A stretch of 60,044 nt of DNA from Gammaproteobacteria bacterium (GCA_029882395.1 JAOUKT010000013.1:1-60044); one strand, 5' to 3'. Positions 7,627 through 16,552 are shown, counted from the stretch's first letter. Made by a program: numbers and translations. The notes: a model not told the origin generated them from the sequence alone.

Positions 7627-9075
7627 ATGGAAACTGAGCTTAATAAAAAACGCATGTGGGCCTATGGCATTTTGGCATTTTTTGTCACCGTTAGTGTCGG
7701 CACGTTTGCATACAATGAATATTATATCTATTTATCGGTTTACCTGTGGTTCGGTTTTATCTACGGCATGTGCCTGCAGTACGGGCGTTTCTGTTTTTCA
7801 TCGGCCTTCAGGGATTTGTTCGCTGTTGGTGTGCCACGTATGGTCGTTGGTGTGATGCTGGCAACGGTTTTATTTGCACTAGTCAGTGCATTTGTGAGTG
7901 CAACCGGGCTGAGTACCTTTCACGCCGCGCCGACAAGTTTTCATGCTGTCGTCGCCGGCTTTATTTTTGGAGTGGGCATGGTGTTTGCCGGTGGTTGTGC
8001 ATCCGGCTCGCTTTACAAAACCGGTGAGGGCAATGGTGTGGCGCTGATTGTTATCCTCTCGATCAGCGTTACTCAGGCTTTATTTGCCGATGTGGCGGGC
8101 TGGAGCAATAAACTGGTGCCTGAGTCCTGGCATCAATCGGCCGTCGAAAAAGGCTTGCCGGCTGTGATCAATGCCGGTGACGGCTGGGTCGATCAATACC
8201 TTGCCGGTTACGTCTGGGATCAGCCGGTGATGACCTATGCCAGCATGATGGGCATGACAGATGATTCAATAATCGGTGCATTTGTTGGTAACGTGTTGAT
8301 CGGTGTGGTGATACCGGCCGCGATACTGTTGCTGATTGTCTACCTGGTCTGGTCACGCCGCGGTTTTATGAAAAAAAGATTAAAAACACAATCGGCAACA
8401 GGCTTTAAGGATGAACTCATCGGCTACTGGACCATGCTCGCTTCCTCAAAACGAACCGCTATTGCGGGCCTGATACTGGGCATTTTCTGCGGCCTGCAAA
8501 TGTTTGTGACCCAGGGCCTGAGAGTCAAGTTCGGAGTCAGGAATGCAGGCACGCTGCTTGAACGCATGGGACATGATTTTGGTTTATCCGTCAACGGCAC
8601 CGTCTTTGATCCGGGTTACTGGTATGTGACGACACAGGAAGCACAGTGGGTGGGCTGGGTGTTTAACAAAATGGGTGCGGACAATATGGATAACATCTAT
8701 TTTGGCATGGTCAATGGTATCCCGAACCCGGCCATTAATCCGGCCGACTGGATGAGCCTGGCCTTAATCGGTGGTGCTGCGGTGATGGCGTTACTGCACA
8801 ATGAATTCAAATTTAAAAAGCCCACCTGGGAGCTTGCAACCTGGGCGATTATCGGTGGCGCTTTAATGGGCATCGGTTCCCGTCTGGGACTCGGTTGTAA
8901 TGTCGGCGCGTTCTTTGTGCGTGTCTCTCAGGGTGATGTGTCTGGCTGGCTATTCGGCCTGGGCATGATCGGCGGTGCTTATATCGGCGTTAAGTTTTTT
9001 AACTGGTGGACCGAACGGCAAATGGAAAAAGAATTTGGCGACGGCGTATTTCACGAAAAGACGGAGGTGAAGTGA
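7627..9075 (+). CDS. YeeE/YedE family sulfur-compound transporter
   Basis: A protein of 482 aa from ATG 7627 (AGGGG 8 nt upstream; an upstream GTG overlaps the previous stop). It is a multi-span membrane protein with three conserved Cys motifs of the YeeE/YedE (TsuA) family: RFCFSSAFRDL (Cys56), GGCASGSLYKTGEGN (Cys124) and LGCNVGAFF (Cys424). In TsuA such cysteines line the thiosulfate path. The size fits the long two-half form, with a non-conserved loop near residues 165-205. The next gene encodes a TusA-like carrier and overlaps by one base (TGATG). That coupling supports import of a sulfur compound and delivery to TusA. Confidence 0.9.
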   Translation: METELNKKRMWAYGILAFFVTVSVGTFAYNEYYIYLSVYLWFGFIYGMCLQYGRFCFSSAFRDLFAVGVPRMVVGVMLATVLFALVSAFVSATGLSTFHAAPTSFHAVVAGFIFGVGMVFAGGCASGSLYKTGEGNGVALIVILSISVTQALFADVAGWSNKLVPESWHQSAVEKGLPAVINAGDGWVDQYLAGYVWDQPVMTYASMMGMTDDSIIGAFVGNVLIGVVIPAAILLLIVYLVWSRRGFMKKRLKTQSATGFKDELIGYWTMLASSKRTAIAGLILGIFCGLQMFVTQGLRVKFGVRNAGTLLERMGHDFGLSVNGTVFDPGYWYVTTQEAQWVGWVFNKMGADNMDNIYFGMVNGIPNPAINPADWMSLALIGGAAVMALLHNEFKFKKPTWELATWAIIGGALMGIGSRLGLGCNVGAFFVRVSQGDVSGWLFGLGMIGGAYIGVKFFNWWTERQMEKEFGDGVFHEKTEVK

Positions 9076-9320
9076 TGAAATTCGAACAGCTATCAGATGA
9101 CCGTTTTATGCTCGACGTAAAGGGCTATGTTTGTCCGCATCCGCAAATCTATACCAAAAAAGCACTGGCCAAGATTGCATCCGGTGATCACCTCGAAGTG
9201 ATATTCGATAACCCGTCATCCGGTGAGTCCATCGCTGCGATGTGTGACATCACCGGTGATGAAATTGTCGAGCGCAAACAGCAAGGTGGCGAGTATATCT
9301 GGGATATCGTCAAAGAATAA
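9075..9320 (+). CDS. TusA/SirA-like sulfur carrier
   Basis: An 81-aa protein with a near-perfect GGAGGTGA site and an ATG overlapping the transporter stop codon. The CPxP motif of TusA is present as CPHP at Cys20, followed by the helix YTKKALAKIASGDHLEVIFDN and the usual strand-helix-strand fold. The Cys carries a persulfide in characterised homologues. YeeE-TusA pairing is a well-known arrangement. Its partners here are probably the DsrE/H-like proteins upstream. Confidence 0.92.
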   Translation: MKFEQLSDDRFMLDVKGYVCPHPQIYTKKALAKIASGDHLEVIFDNPSSGESIAAMCDITGDEIVERKQQGGEYIWDIVKE

Positions 9321-9396
9321 AACAGATAGCAAGCGACAAATGATGTATTGAGCATGTTTGCAGAACAGAGCAACAGATGATTGAGAGGTAAGCAAA

Positions 9397-9588
9397 ATGA
9401 AACGCGAGCTTTGGATAGTTATTCTGGTGGTGGCCATTTTTATGGGTTTCCTGATGGGATACAGCCTGCCACCGATGTATGAAGTTGGCATGATCGGTAA
9501 TAAATCTGAGCAGCCAGCCGGTCTGAAATCCGGGGTTAGTAAAGAGATGGAAGAATATTATAAAAACTTGTCTAAAGATGAAGAATAA
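9397..9588 (+). CDS. Single-span membrane microprotein A (EYYKNL tail)
   Basis: A 63-aa protein, GAGAGG about 7 nt before ATG. Residues 5-26 form one transmembrane helix (LWIVILVVAIFMGFLMGYS). A short polar tail follows, ending SKEMEEYYKNLSKDEE. It is clearly a paralogue of the next gene: both begin MKR.LW and end with an acidic-YYK-(N/S)L motif. The family is not one I recognise. Position directly after tusA suggests it assists the transporter or a membrane-bound relay complex. Confidence 0.7.
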   Translation: MKRELWIVILVVAIFMGFLMGYSLPPMYEVGMIGNKSEQPAGLKSGVSKEMEEYYKNLSKDEE

Positions 9589-9703
9589 CAATCAGCCCTG
9601 TCGATGACCAATACCGGGCATGGCAGATGAGCACTTTGTTAGCCGTTAATGACTGGCTTTGCAGTTATCGCAATAGCACACGTGATTGCCACCGGGAGGA
9701 ACA

Positions 9704-9910
9704 ATGAAGAGACAACTCTGGGTACTAATAGTGACTGCCAGCTGTGTTCTGGCGGCTCTGGTAGGTTTCAGTATTTCATCCACTACCGGTGTTGAACCGG
9801 GTTATTTCGAAGCCCCTGATGCCGGTGGTTATGGTGCCAGCACAGAGGCACCGGCAGCTGAAGGCATCAGCAGTGAGGTTCAGGATTATTACAAAAGTTT
9901 AAATGAATGA
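9704..9910 (+). CDS. Single-span membrane microprotein B (DYYKSL tail)
   Basis: A 68-aa protein; GGGAGGA 3-4 nt before ATG 9704 favours this over an upstream in-frame start. It has one N-terminal transmembrane helix (residues 4-24), an Ala/Gly/Pro-rich linker (EAPDAGGYGASTEAPAAEG) and a conserved end SSEVQDYYKSLNE. It is paralogous to the preceding gene, so the pair may form a heteromer. Its function is unknown. The gap to the FAD enzyme gene is 33 nt, compatible with one operon. Confidence 0.7.
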   Translation: MKRQLWVLIVTASCVLAALVGFSISSTTGVEPGYFEAPDAGGYGASTEAPAAEGISSEVQDYYKSLNE

Positions 9911-9943
9911 ATTTCCGTCCAGAATAAACGTATCAGAGGTGTT

Positions 9944-11419
9944 ATGACGGTGAATAACAGACAACACAATGATAAAGACGTGCTGATATTGGGTGCCGGG
10001 CTGGCCGGCCTGACGGCCGCTGATGTATTGAGCGCTGCCAATCAAAGCGTCACTGTCATCGAAGCGGCCGCAGACGTCGGCGGTCTTGCCAGAACGATAG
10101 AACATAATGGTTTTCGTTTTGATCTGGGCGGTCATCGATTCGTTACCGACAATGCCGGTCTTGAACGATACGTCAGAAAGCTGCTCGGCGAAGATTGTCT
10201 TTGCGTTTCACGTTCCAGTAAAATTTTATTAGCCGGTCGTTATTTCGATTACCCGTTACGCCCGCTCAATGCGATCAGTGGTTTTGGTGTTGTGATGACA
10301 GTGTCGATCCTGTTTGACTATTTGCGCCAGCGGCTGGTTTCACGTTTTATAAAAACGCAACCGCTGTCATTAAAAGACTGGGTCATCAGTCATTTTGGCC
10401 GCACCCTGTTTGATATTTATTTTCGTGATTACAGTGAAAAGGTCTGGGGTATCGATTGCCAGCGTATTGATATGAGCTGGATGCAACAACGTGTGCAGGG
10501 TTTATCGCTGGCAAAGGCGATCAAACACTCACTGTTAGCTTCACGGCGCAGGCAACTGGCAACGCTGAGCAATCGTTTTCTTTATCCACGCTGGGGCATC
10601 GGCCAGATTGCTGACAAGCTGACGGCGAAGATTCGCCAATCAAACTCGGTACACACCGGCATGCGAGTGCTTAAGCTCAATCATTCGAACCTAATAATAA
10701 ACAATGTCGAGGTGCAGCAGGCCGGGCAGAAAAAATGCCTCAGTGGTGATTCATTTATCTCCAGCATACCGTTACCGGCGCTGGTGCGTGCGATGAATCC
10801 ATCACCGCCTGCAAAGGTGGTGGCTGCGGCATCACAGCTCGGTAGCCGTGATCTTTTGACGGTCACATTAATGCTCAACTGTGCGAAAGTGACGGATCAG
10901 AGCTGGATTTATCTGCCTGAAAAGAAGATTGCCTTTGGCCGGCTGCATGAGCCATCAAACTGGAGTGCCTGCCTTTCACCAGAAGGTAAAACGCATCTGG
11001 TGCTGGAATATTTTTGCACTCGCGGTGATTCAATCTGGAACGCCAGTGATAAATCTCTGACAGACAGCAGCATTGATCAGCTGGTGACACTGGGCTTAAT
11101 CAAATGCGATATGGTGTTTGATTCGCTGGTTACCCGCATTGCAAATGCCTACCCATTATTTGAAGTCGGTTATCAACAGCATTGCCAGACGATTTATGAT
11201 TATCTGGACCAGTTCAGTAACCTCTACACAGCCGGTCGCAGCGGCATGTTTCGTTATTACAATATGGATCACGCGATGATGGCGGGCATTGATGCTGCAG
11301 AAAAAATCATGCAAACGCCAGCTCCAGTTGCAGCCTGCCGGACTGACGATGTGTTGAACACACAAACCCTGACAACAGAAACACGGTCAGCGGTCTTAGC
11401 CAAAGCGTTAGAGCTGTGA
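9944..11419 (+). CDS. FAD-dependent amine-oxidase/protoporphyrinogen-oxidase-like protein
   Basis: A 491-aa flavoprotein. The N-terminal dinucleotide-binding motif GAGLAG (residues 17-22) is followed by VIEAAADVGGLARTIEHNGFRFDLGGHRF, typical of the NAD(P)/FAD amine-oxidase superfamily and of UDP-galactopyranose-mutase-like enzymes. The C-terminal YTAGRSGMFRYYNMDHAMMAGIDAA is the second FAD-binding segment. AGAGG precedes the ATG. The substrate cannot be read; relatives near glycosyltransferases often act on isoprenoid or sugar substrates. The stop codon overlaps the next gene start (GTGA), so the two products are coupled. Confidence 0.8.
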   Translation: MTVNNRQHNDKDVLILGAGLAGLTAADVLSAANQSVTVIEAAADVGGLARTIEHNGFRFDLGGHRFVTDNAGLERYVRKLLGEDCLCVSRSSKILLAGRYFDYPLRPLNAISGFGVVMTVSILFDYLRQRLVSRFIKTQPLSLKDWVISHFGRTLFDIYFRDYSEKVWGIDCQRIDMSWMQQRVQGLSLAKAIKHSLLASRRRQLATLSNRFLYPRWGIGQIADKLTAKIRQSNSVHTGMRVLKLNHSNLIINNVEVQQAGQKKCLSGDSFISSIPLPALVRAMNPSPPAKVVAAASQLGSRDLLTVTLMLNCAKVTDQSWIYLPEKKIAFGRLHEPSNWSACLSPEGKTHLVLEYFCTRGDSIWNASDKSLTDSSIDQLVTLGLIKCDMVFDSLVTRIANAYPLFEVGYQQHCQTIYDYLDQFSNLYTAGRSGMFRYYNMDHAMMAGIDAAEKIMQTPAPVAACRTDDVLNTQTLTTETRSAVLAKALEL

Positions 11420-12888
11420 ACTGCGCACTGGTCATACCATCATGGCGCCCGGAAGAGTTATTTCCGCCAAAAACCGCCGGCTCGCAGATCAACTACTGGC
11501 AACCGCTGGGTACCTTGTACGTCGCGGCTTGTCTTCAGCAGGCCGGTCACCGTGTGCAGTTTTTAAACGGTGCTTTCATGCAACACACCGATATTTTGCA
11601 GCAGCTCCGGTGCAACCTTGCAGCGTTTGTTGGCATCTACTCGACCACTTTTGGCTGGCATAAAGCGGTGAAAACAGCGCAAGCTATCAAAGCCATCGAT
11701 CCGGCTATTTTTATTTGTGTCGGCGGACCATTCCCGATTGCCGTCAAGAAACAATGCCTGCTTGATGAAGGCCGTTATTTCGATGCAGTGGTCACCGGAG
11801 AAGGCGAGATCAGCGTTACCGAAATGGTAAATAAACTAGAACGCGGTGAGAGTCTGGCTGGTGTAGAGGGCATAATCTTCAGGCAAGGTGAGGTACTGGT
11901 TGAAAACCCGCCGCGGGCATTGAATGAACAGCTCGATGCCTTGCCGATGCCGGCGCGCGACTTGCTAGGCGATGCCAGCCGTTATGTTCCGCCGCCTGGT
12001 AGTTACAAACGTCAGCCGGTTGCGGTAATGATCACCTCGCGTGGCTGTAACCGACGTTGTATTTTTTGTTCACAGACAGACCGGCAAAGAAAGGCGGGGG
12101 TGCGCGGCATTCGCTTTCGCAGTGTCGACAATGTGCTCGACGAAATCGAACTGTGTTTAAAGCAAGGTTATAAAGAAATTAAATTCATTGATGATACGCT
12201 GGCGGCCGATTACGACAGGTTAATGACATTGTGCAGGGAAATTAAATCACGACAACTGGATTTCAGCTGGTTTGCTTCAGCCTGTGTAAACCAGGTAGAC
12301 AAAGCCTTGTTAGAGGCAATGAAACAGGCGGGCTGCTGGGCGATTTTACTGGGCGCCGAGAGTGGTGTGCAAAAAAACCTCAATACCTTGCGCAAAGGCA
12401 TAACGCTGGAGCAGATTCGTTGTGCTGTCAAAGCAGCCAAGGCTGCAGGCTTAAAGGTCAGCACACCGTTTTTGTTTGGTATTCCCGGTGAAACCTATGA
12501 GGAGGCACTGAAGACCATTGAGTTTGCAATTGAACTTGATCCTGACCTGGCAAACTTCCATGCACTGACCGCATTTCCGGGAACTTATCTCTATGACAAC
12601 CTGGAAAAATATGGACGTATCTCTGCCAACTTATCAGATTACACCTACCAGGGAGCATCCTTTGTTCCTTACAGCATGAGTCGCGATCAAATTCATGAAT
12701 TACGCCAGCTGGCGCTTCGCCGGTTTTATTCCCGGCCTGTATTTTTGTTAAGGCAACTCCTGCATATCCGTTGTTTGCATGACTGCAAGGTAGCCGTGCA
12801 GGGTATAAAAAGTCTTTTCTGGCTTTGCGTGGAAACAAAATTGTTCCATCGCAGCGCTGAGCCTGACGCATCAACAACTGATATTTAA
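11416..12888 (+). CDS. B12-binding-domain radical SAM protein
   Basis: A 490-aa protein starting at GTG that overlaps the FAD gene stop. The N-terminal 150 residues form a cobalamin-binding-like Rossmann domain (GTLYVAACLQQAGHRV, FICVGGPFP, VVTGEGE). The radical SAM cluster motif is C211-x3-C215-x2-C218 in TSRGCNRRCIFCSQ. Downstream KFIDDTLAAD and GAESGVQ segments are usual for the class. Class B members perform methylations or other radical chemistry on unactivated carbons, for instance in lipid, hopanoid or antibiotic synthesis. Translational coupling to the flavoenzyme suggests consecutive steps on one substrate. Confidence 0.88.
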   Translation: MNCALVIPSWRPEELFPPKTAGSQINYWQPLGTLYVAACLQQAGHRVQFLNGAFMQHTDILQQLRCNLAAFVGIYSTTFGWHKAVKTAQAIKAIDPAIFICVGGPFPIAVKKQCLLDEGRYFDAVVTGEGEISVTEMVNKLERGESLAGVEGIIFRQGEVLVENPPRALNEQLDALPMPARDLLGDASRYVPPPGSYKRQPVAVMITSRGCNRRCIFCSQTDRQRKAGVRGIRFRSVDNVLDEIELCLKQGYKEIKFIDDTLAADYDRLMTLCREIKSRQLDFSWFASACVNQVDKALLEAMKQAGCWAILLGAESGVQKNLNTLRKGITLEQIRCAVKAAKAAGLKVSTPFLFGIPGETYEEALKTIEFAIELDPDLANFHALTAFPGTYLYDNLEKYGRISANLSDYTYQGASFVPYSMSRDQIHELRQLALRRFYSRPVFLLRQLLHIRCLHDCKVAVQGIKSLFWLCVETKLFHRSAEPDASTTDI

Positions 12889-14003
12889 TTCATCACTTGT
12901 GATAAATAAATTTTTGCCAGCGCCGGATATAACGTCGGGTTGAGCAGGATATTAGTCATGAAATAACATTCGTGACTGCAAAAACATTGCTGTGCTTTTA
13001 TTGAAGCAATGCCGTGCTGAGCTTGTTCAGTTTGTAGTACCCTGCGTATGTCATAATCAAAATCACGCACATTGCCAAAACTATGGCTGAGCATTTCACA
13101 GGCATAGACTTCTCCTGTTTCACTTAATACCAGATTTGTTCGGCCTGCATAACAGGGGATCTGACGTTTCTTTTCTGTTAAGGTTCGGTAAATCAGTCGT
13201 CGTTGCAGTATATCCTGGGCGGTCTTGAGTTTTGCGCCTTTGAAACGATAGGTTCCGGTTTTTTTCTTTTTTATATTTTCTGCCAGACGTTCTGTCGCCT
13301 GCACGTATTTTTTGTAATCTACACTCTTAAAGTGATTGTTTTTCAGGTTACCACGTATCATCGATATGCTATGTGTCTGTATATGCTCCAGGCTGGCAAC
13401 AAAGTCGATGAGCGCATCCATATTGTGCTGGTTATCTGCGCAGAACACGGTATTGATGCCCAGTTCAAAATTAGGGTAGTGCGCCAGCAGCGGCGCGAGC
13501 AGCTGATAAGTTTTCATTGTTTTTTCAAAACTATGCGGCGTGTTGCGCAAACAGTCATGTGCCTCGCCGAGTTCATCAATCGATAATTTTACCGCGATGA
13601 CGCTGTTGGGACACTGCTGAAGTATTTGTTCTGTTCGTTCTCGTATCAGTTCAGGCATCAGTCCGTTGGTAGGGTAGAGCATGATCACCGGTTTATTTTG
13701 TTTGTAGAACAGCCTGCTGATATCGATCAGATCTTTACGCAAATAGATTTCACCACCGGAGAAAGCTAGCCATAATAATTTACCCAGCGACTGGCTGATG
13801 CGACAGATTTCCTGCAAATTCAGTTCGCTGGTCTCGAGTTTATTGTTGTCTTTTAGTATGCCGGGGTTATGGTCATCATCATTGTTTTGAAGATAAAAAC
13901 AAAACGGACAGCGCGCATTGCAGCGTCTGGTCAGAAAAAAAGTCAGCTGAATCGGCTGGCGTTTTAATATTAATGCCGGCAGATGGCGCCAGGTGCTATA
14001 CAT
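12885..14003 (-). CDS. Radical SAM protein with C-terminal cysteine cluster (SPASM-like)
   Basis: A 372-aa protein with the radical SAM motif C28-x3-C32-x2-C35 (RRCNARCPFCFYL) followed by WLAFSGGEIYLRKDL. A second Cys set near the C-terminus (CYAGRTNLVLSETGEVYACEM, then QCFCSHECYF) fits a SPASM/twitch auxiliary-cluster domain. Such enzymes often modify peptides or sugars. Its start overlaps the stop of the upstream glycosyltransferase gene by one base. Its 3' end overlaps the convergent B12-radical-SAM gene by four bases. Confidence 0.85.
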   Translation of the reverse strand: MYSTWRHLPALILKRQPIQLTFFLTRRCNARCPFCFYLQNNDDDHNPGILKDNNKLETSELNLQEICRISQSLGKLLWLAFSGGEIYLRKDLIDISRLFYKQNKPVIMLYPTNGLMPELIRERTEQILQQCPNSVIAVKLSIDELGEAHDCLRNTPHSFEKTMKTYQLLAPLLAHYPNFELGINTVFCADNQHNMDALIDFVASLEHIQTHSISMIRGNLKNNHFKSVDYKKYVQATERLAENIKKKKTGTYRFKGAKLKTAQDILQRRLIYRTLTEKKRQIPCYAGRTNLVLSETGEVYACEMLSHSFGNVRDFDYDIRRVLQTEQAQHGIASIKAQQCFCSHECYFMTNILLNPTLYPALAKIYLSQVMN

Positions 14004-15010
14004 TATGAGTACCCTGGCTTACGCTCGATATTCAATAAACTGTCTGAAAAGCCGGCAAATGCTCCCAGTGCCACAGGCAATGGATAACACAGCAAATAAT
14101 AAGCAGAAGCGGCGAGAGCAAAGATGACGCCGCCTGCATCATAAAATGCCTTTAATAACCGGGCATTGAGATAGACATTAACGCCGCATAAAGATATGAC
14201 AATAACCAGCAGCAGTGCATAGTCGTGAGTCAGGCCATACAGCAGTAACAGCAACAGGCAGCTGAAAAAAATACAGACATTGAATTTTAACTCAACCGAA
14301 GCCGTTCCCGAATCAGCCAACAGGTCCTGGTTTTTCAGTGAATACTGTACCCAGTAGCGTGTTTTACGCATCGCATTGCGGCATGAATCCAGCAGCGAAT
14401 AATTAAAAATATGCTGTACCTGGATAGCCGGCTGCATTACCAGCGCGGTACCGGCACTCCGGCAGCGGTGACTGAACTCTACGTCTTCTAGAATCGGCCA
14501 TTGTTCTTCGTCAAAGCCACCACTGCTACGAAAGAGCTCGGTTTTAATGAGCATGGCATGGCTTGCAATATAATCCGCTCGATGGCGGTGCTTGGTTTCA
14601 AAATAGTTGATAAAAACAGACTGGAAGCGACTAAAAAAAGAACGGTCATAGGGCTGCACGCTGTATGTGCCACCGATGATTGCACGCGAGCAGCTCTGAG
14701 ACAGGCTGGCACGGATTTGCGTTAGTGTTTTTTGTTGCATTATGCAGTCGGCATCGGTGAAAAAAATATACTCACCGCGGGCGTATTGCGCGCCTATATT
14801 GCGGGCATGCGCCGCTCCTAAATGCTCTGCAGACTCAACCAGTTTACAGCGGTAGCGTTTAATAATGGCAACGGAATGATCATCAGAGCCATCATCAACA
14901 ACAATAAGCTCGTAGTGGTGATCTTTAAGTGATGTCACCGCTGCAAGGCACGCATCGAGAGTCGCCTCGCCATTGTAGTTTGGAATTATGATTGATATCA
15001 GAGGTTTCAT
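14003..15010 (-). CDS. GT2 family glycosyltransferase with C-terminal membrane helices
   Basis: 335 aa from the ATG with AGGAG at 6-nt spacing; an in-frame ATG 15 codons upstream lacks such a site. It has a GT-A fold: SIIIPNYNGEATLDACLAAV, ELIVVDDGSDD, and a metal-binding DxD (FTDADC). Acceptor-side residues follow (GGFDEEQWPILEDVEFSHRCR). The last 90 residues have about three hydrophobic spans, so the enzyme is membrane-attached. The glycan is unknown. It is coupled (TAATG) to the radical SAM gene, so the two probably act on the same product. Confidence 0.87.
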   Translation of the reverse strand: MKPLISIIIPNYNGEATLDACLAAVTSLKDHHYELIVVDDGSDDHSVAIIKRYRCKLVESAEHLGAAHARNIGAQYARGEYIFFTDADCIMQQKTLTQIRASLSQSCSRAIIGGTYSVQPYDRSFFSRFQSVFINYFETKHRHRADYIASHAMLIKTELFRSSGGFDEEQWPILEDVEFSHRCRSAGTALVMQPAIQVQHIFNYSLLDSCRNAMRKTRYWVQYSLKNQDLLADSGTASVELKFNVCIFFSCLLLLLLYGLTHDYALLLVIVISLCGVNVYLNARLLKAFYDAGGVIFALAASAYYLLCYPLPVALGAFAGFSDSLLNIERKPGYS

Positions 15011-15352
15011 ATAAGGCTCCTGATTGTTGATGCCTAATGATACTTTGTCATTCAAACTGCTTAGCCTGACTAGCGATTATCATATTAAGACAGATCAGCA
15101 GGCAGTAAGATGATGCAAATACATCATTCCTTTGTTTCATTATGCTGTGTCAATATTTATCCATACTATGCAGTATGCATTCCTGCAGGAATTTCTTATG
15201 CAGTGATGTGGCTGTCGAGTTCGCGCGATATGTTGGTAATCCATATCACCGATGTAATCGGTTTTTTAACCATTCTCGCGTTGCTGGCGAAAATAGCCGG
15301 CATCTTAAGAGCTGGTTAAAAATAGAATGGCAAGCAAGACAAGGAGAAGAAC
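15011..15352. other. Gap between glycosyltransferase and rhodanese genes
   Basis: A divergent 342-bp gap that should hold promoters for both sides. A 69-codon frame at 15110-15319 encodes a hydrophobic Cys-containing peptide, but it has a poor ribosome binding site and I do not accept it as a gene. No clear hairpin was seen. Confidence 0.35.
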
Positions 15353-16366
15353 ATGAACCACTATAAGGTGATAAAGATAAACCTGCTGTTAACTGTGCTG
15401 CTATCATGTTTTTATAGTGTGATGGTGCAGGGTGCTAAATTTAGCAACCCGGAATTATTGGTCAGCGCGGCTACCGTTAAAGCCAATATTAACAAAGCCG
15501 ACTGGGTTGTGGTTGATTGCCGCGACCTTAAAGCTTATGCCAAAGGCCATATACCGGGTGCAATAAGCCTTGGTAAGCGCTGTAAGAAAGTATTCAGGGA
15601 TGCTACCTCGCGTGTCTGGAATGACACCTCAAAATATGAAAAGCTACTTGGTAAAGCTGGCATAAGCAACAACTCTCATGTCGTTTTCTATTATGACGGT
15701 ATGAAATCAATTAACGATGCCACTGTTGGTTTCTGGGTTATGGAATTCCTGGGGCATCGCAACACACATGTGCTCAATGGCGGGCTCGATGCATGGCGAA
15801 AATCAGGCAATCGGCTGGACAATAAACCGGTTATAAAGCCTGCGACAAAATACAAGGTCAAACTGAGAGCGTCAGCACACAGCCCAACCGATGAAATACT
15901 GCAGATAGCCACAGGCAGATTAACTGATGTGCAATTAATTGATTCAAGAACCAAAGAAGAACATGACGGTAAAGATATTCGCGCGATACGGGGCGGGCAC
16001 GTACCTAATACCACGGTCAATATCTCGCATACAACCACATTGTCACAGGCAAAAGATCCGAAGACTGGAAAAATGCAAGCGGTGCCTTATTTTGATGCTG
16101 ATACACTGACAAAAGCCTTTGCCAGCCTGGATAAAAATAAACGCACGGTGGCATATTGCCAGACCGGTACGCGTTCAACCATGACGTATTTTGAACTACG
16201 GCTGCTAGGCTTTAAAGACCCTGCAAACTGGGATGAATCCTGGCGTGTCTATGGCTCGCAACTGGCCTATCCGGTAGCAAATGAGCAGTGGTATAACTTT
16301 GCCAGTGTAAATAAAAAGATAAAAAACCTTGAAAAACAAGTCAAAAAACTGGAAAAGTCAATGTAG
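15353..16366 (+). CDS. Secreted two-domain rhodanese (thiosulfate sulfurtransferase)
   Basis: A 337-aa protein, AAGGAGAA before ATG. It has an N-terminal signal peptide (hydrophobic residues about 9-25, cleavage near VQG-AKF). Two rhodanese domains follow. In the first (about 40-155) the active-site loop reads YYDGMKS with no Cys, so it is non-catalytic. In the second (about 180-310) the loop is CQTGTRS with Cys269, which should form the persulfide. The final 20 residues (VNKKIKNLEKQVKKLEKSM) are a short coiled coil, so it may oligomerise. It acts in the periplasm on thiosulfate or another sulfur donor. A strong terminator follows. Confidence 0.93.
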   Translation: MNHYKVIKINLLLTVLLSCFYSVMVQGAKFSNPELLVSAATVKANINKADWVVVDCRDLKAYAKGHIPGAISLGKRCKKVFRDATSRVWNDTSKYEKLLGKAGISNNSHVVFYYDGMKSINDATVGFWVMEFLGHRNTHVLNGGLDAWRKSGNRLDNKPVIKPATKYKVKLRASAHSPTDEILQIATGRLTDVQLIDSRTKEEHDGKDIRAIRGGHVPNTTVNISHTTTLSQAKDPKTGKMQAVPYFDADTLTKAFASLDKNKRTVAYCQTGTRSTMTYFELRLLGFKDPANWDESWRVYGSQLAYPVANEQWYNFASVNKKIKNLEKQVKKLEKSM

Positions 16367-16405
16367 TGCACTGACATGATTGCAAGGTTACAGTTTATGA
16401 TCTTA

Positions 16406-16444
16406 TGCCGGACAAAAGCTCCGCTTCTGTCCGGCAGTTTTTTT
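16406..16444 (+). terminator. Intrinsic terminator after the rhodanese gene
   Basis: A perfect 9-bp stem TGCCGGACA / TGTCCGGCA is followed by G and seven T residues. The loop can pair further (AAGC/GCTT). It starts 40 nt after the stop codon. Confidence 0.88.
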
Positions 16445-16552
16445 CTGACTACCGAAATTTAAACCTGTGTTATATTCAGCTCAGGCTCTGAGCCTTATCA
16501 TCGATAATATTGTTACTGCCTAACGCTACGCTACGCTGCGATTCGATATCTT

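Noticed and set aside
12458..12877. 139-codon frame antisense to the B12-radical SAM gene
   Set aside because: No site, no motif; the opposite strand carries a clearly recognisable enzyme.
15110..15319. 69-codon hydrophobic frame before the rhodanese gene
   Set aside because: Weak start site and no recognisable family; an overlapping frame of similar length is equally open, as expected for non-coding DNA.
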